From WTFY01 sp965205275 (lineage in GTDB: Bacteria > Pseudomonadota > Gammaproteobacteria > UBA4575): a DNA stretch of 64,000 bases. Below the pieces are notes generated by a model. The model was not told the DNA's origin and did not search any database. It was given only the letters and a program-made list of their open reading frames with translations. This document shows, one piece after another, positions 62,174 to 64,000 of this stretch (positions are counted from its first letter, which is position 1; each line of letters begins with the position of its first letter). The stretch covers positions 1,364,001 through 1,428,000 of the forward strand of contig OZ242168.1 of assembly GCA_965205275.1 (NCBI GenBank), given 5' to 3'. The translations under genes were made by a program, and so were the position numbers.

Positions 62174-62314
62174 GGGTCCCCTCCTAGGTGGGCTGAACGG
62201 CTGTAGCTATGGTACACAGTGAACCCTGACGATTCTCCATGCGTCCGATGTACGCATCACGTAAACGATGCACCCTCCGGGGAGGACATTGACCACCCAG
62301 GATTCTGCGCGGCG

Positions 62315-62872
62315 CTAACGCTTCCATTTTATATTGCACCCGACACTGGACTTTTGATCCGGATCGACGGACTGGCCCACCAGCAGGGAATCGAGTGCAT
62401 GACGAAGGTCTTTCCCGGTCAAGGGTATGTCATTGCCGGGTCGTGAATCATCCAGTTGCCCCCGGTATACACATTTCAAGGCGTCGTCAAAGACATAGAA
62501 ATCAGGCGTACAGGCGGCATCAAACAGCCTGGCAACCTGCTGGGTCTCGTCATACAGATACGGAAAGGTATAGCCAAGCGATTCGGCCAGGGACTTCATG
62601 TTTTCCGGCGAATCCTCGGGATACTGGACCGCGTCATTGGAACTGACGGCGATCAGAGCGACCCCGCGGGCGGGGTACTCCTGGCCCAGCCGGACCAGCT
62701 CACTCTGGACATGCTTCACAAAAGGGCAGTGGTTGCATATGAACATCAGGACGGTCGCCACCGCACCGCGTGCTTCTGGCAGGCACAACTCCTTTCCGGA
62801 AACCGTGTCCGGCAGGCAAAAATCCGGAGCCTGCGTGCCCAAAGGCATCATGTTGGAAGGAGTTAGTGTCAT
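62315..62872 (-). CDS. thioredoxin-like/peroxiredoxin-fold protein
   Basis: The 185-residue product from the ATG at 62872 has the AhpC/TSA-like start PLGTQAPDFCLPDTVSGKELCL, the active-site segment LMFICNHCPFVKH with a CxxC pair (C46, C49), and TPDFYVFDDALKCVYRGQLDDSRPG. This CNHCPFVK subgroup of thioredoxin-fold proteins is widespread and of unknown specific role. An in-frame start at 62929 is less likely. It is divergent from metK with 109 bp between the start codons. Confidence 0.9.
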   Translation of the reverse strand: MTLTPSNMMPLGTQAPDFCLPDTVSGKELCLPEARGAVATVLMFICNHCPFVKHVQSELVRLGQEYPARGVALIAVSSNDAVQYPEDSPENMKSLAESLGYTFPYLYDETQQVARLFDAACTPDFYVFDDALKCVYRGQLDDSRPGNDIPLTGKDLRHALDSLLVGQSVDPDQKSSVGCNIKWKR

Positions 62873-62981
62873 CTTGCCAGGAATGCGTGTTTTAATTTCT
62901 CTTGAATTGCGTAGAATAACGCGATTCAAGGGGCCTGTTAACCTTTTGACAGGATCTTAAACTGCATCAGGGAAAATCCAA

Positions 62982-64000
62982 ATGCCTGCAACACGCGTAT
63001 TTACCTCTGAGTCCGTATCAGAGGGCCATCCGGACAAAATGGCGGACCAGATCTCCGATGCCGTGCTGGATGCCCTGCTAAGGCAGGACCCCGGCGCACG
63101 CGTGGCCTGCGAGACGCTTGTCAAGACAGGCATGGTAGTGCTGGCCGGGGAAATTACCACAACGGCACAGATCGACCTTGAGCCCGTGGTACGGGCTACG
63201 GTCAACGATATTGGCTACGACCGCTCCGAGGTCGGTTTTGACGGGCACCATTGTGCAGTGATCAATGCACTGGGCAAACAGTCACCCGACATCGCACAAG
63301 GGGTTGACCGGGAAAACAAGGAAGACCAGGGCGCGGGCGATCAGGGCATGATGTTTGGCTATGCCAGCAACGAAACCGATGTGCTCATGCCGGCCCCCAT
63401 CACCTATGCCCACCGCCTCGTGCAAAAACAATCCATGATCAGGAAAGCGGGCGACCTGCCCTGGTTGCGCCCGGATGCCAAAAGCCAAGTGACTTTTGTC
63501 TATGAAGACGGAAAACCAAGCCGCATCGACGCGGTGGTGCTGTCCACCCAGCATGGCCCGGAGGTCACACAAGCAGCCCTGCATGAAGCCGTCATGGAAC
63601 TGATTATCAAACCGACCCTGCCTGAAAAGTGGCTGTCGGCCCATACGAAATTCCATATCAATCCTACCGGCCGGTTCGAGATTGGCGGGCCGGTGGGGGA
63701 CTGCGGGCTTACCGGGCGCAAGATCATCGTCGATACCTATGGGGGCATGGCACGCCACGGTGGCGGGGCCTTTTCCGGAAAAGACCCTTCCAAGGTCGAC
63801 CGCTCTGCGGCCTATGCGGGCCGTTATGTGGCCAAAAACGTGGTGGCTGCAGGCCTGGCGGAGTGCTGTGAAATCCAGATCTCCTATGCCATCGGCCTGG
63901 CACAACCAACGTCCGTGTCGATCGACACATTCGGTACCGGAATCATCGGCGATGACAAAATCGAGGCGATCGTACAGGAGCTGTTTGATTTGTCTCCCTA
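62982..64000 (+). CDS. metK: S-adenosylmethionine synthetase, 3' end outside window
   Basis: MetK makes S-adenosylmethionine from methionine and ATP. The frame is open from the ATG at 62982 to the window end (339 codons of about 385). It has FTSESVSEGHPDKMADQISDAVLD, GDQGMMFGYASNET, and the signature GGGAFSGKDPSKVDRSAAY. It is the SAM source for the methyltransferase and SpeD of this window. In many gammaproteobacteria metK is close to tkt; here 15.8 kb of accessory DNA separate them. No SAM riboswitch is seen in the short upstream gap. Confidence 0.97.
   Translation, partial: MPATRVFTSESVSEGHPDKMADQISDAVLDALLRQDPGARVACETLVKTGMVVLAGEITTTAQIDLEPVVRATVNDIGYDRSEVGFDGHHCAVINALGKQSPDIAQGVDRENKEDQGAGDQGMMFGYASNETDVLMPAPITYAHRLVQKQSMIRKAGDLPWLRPDAKSQVTFVYEDGKPSRIDAVVLSTQHGPEVTQAALHEAVMELIIKPTLPEKWLSAHTKFHINPTGRFEIGGPVGDCGLTGRKIIVDTYGGMARHGGGAFSGKDPSKVDRSAAYAGRYVAKNVVAAGLAECCEIQISYAIGLAQPTSVSIDTFGTGIIGDDKIEAIVQELFDLSP

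Noticed and set aside
62873..62981. SAM riboswitch upstream of metK
   Set aside because: The gap to the divergent gene is only 109 bp and shows no SAM-I or SAM-II type structure.

Overview
The window is a chromosomal segment of a gammaproteobacterium. The evidence is a 6S RNA next to zapA, an E. coli-type proenzyme speD, the pepP-ubiH-ubiI and Coq7 ubiquinone genes, rplM-rpsI, the rpe-trpEGDC block, purEK/purC, and a tkt-gap-pgk-pyk-fba sugar-phosphate cluster. The last cluster, with rpe, rpiA, glnK and an ammonium transporter, would suit an autotroph or one-carbon-using bacterium. No RuBisCO, phosphoribulokinase or energy-substrate oxidase is in view, so this remains an inference. By eye the first 20 kb is AT-richer than 30-47 kb.

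Layout. 1-4.7 kb: thyA and lgt, an intact IS3-family element (1295-2568) that stops 2 bp before the lgt start codon, and a DUF255 thioredoxin-fold protein. 4.7-9.6 kb: plsC, tpx, gcvH, a PCu(A)C copper lipoprotein and a tungstate ABC transporter (tupBCA). 9.6-17.9 kb: ubiI, ubiH, pepP, a small coiled-coil protein, zapA, 6S RNA, an EVE-domain protein, a lysine-rich histone-like protein made of five 17-residue repeats, ilvA and rpiA. 18-27 kb: rpsI/rplM, a 2Fe-2S protein, a GlcF-like Fe-S protein with coq7, speD, OsmC, hemerythrin, alcohol dehydrogenase, a second IS3-family element whose orfB has a stop codon, and a globin. 27-38 kb: trpC/D/G/E, rpe, a CopD-like protein, a SpmA-SpmB fusion, a YhdH-like reductase, purK/E/C and bioD. 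38-47 kb: amt (frameshifted by a 4-bp duplication), glnK, fba, pyk, pgk, gap and tkt.

The unusual part is 47.5-61.3 kb, an accessory island between tkt and metK, two genes that often lie close together in gammaproteobacteria. It encodes a GPP34 (Golgi phosphoprotein 3-like) domain fused to a cytochrome P450, an AcrB-type RND transporter, an M50 site-2-type protease, a Rieske oxygenase of the KshA/DAF-36 type, a eukaryote-like sterol C-24 methyltransferase, and an outer-membrane factor plus adaptor operon. It also holds decayed genes: a truncated second GPP34 gene, a C-terminal P450 relic, an RND relic with about 940 codons deleted in frame, and transposase fragments. The 125 bp carrying the methyltransferase promoter and start codon are directly repeated. 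The simplest reading is a sterol or triterpenoid tailoring and export system in which a second P450/RND set has decayed. No squalene epoxidase or oxidosqualene cyclase is present, so the substrate would be made elsewhere in the genome or taken from a host.

The window ends in a cupin protein, a thioredoxin-like protein and the 5' part of metK.
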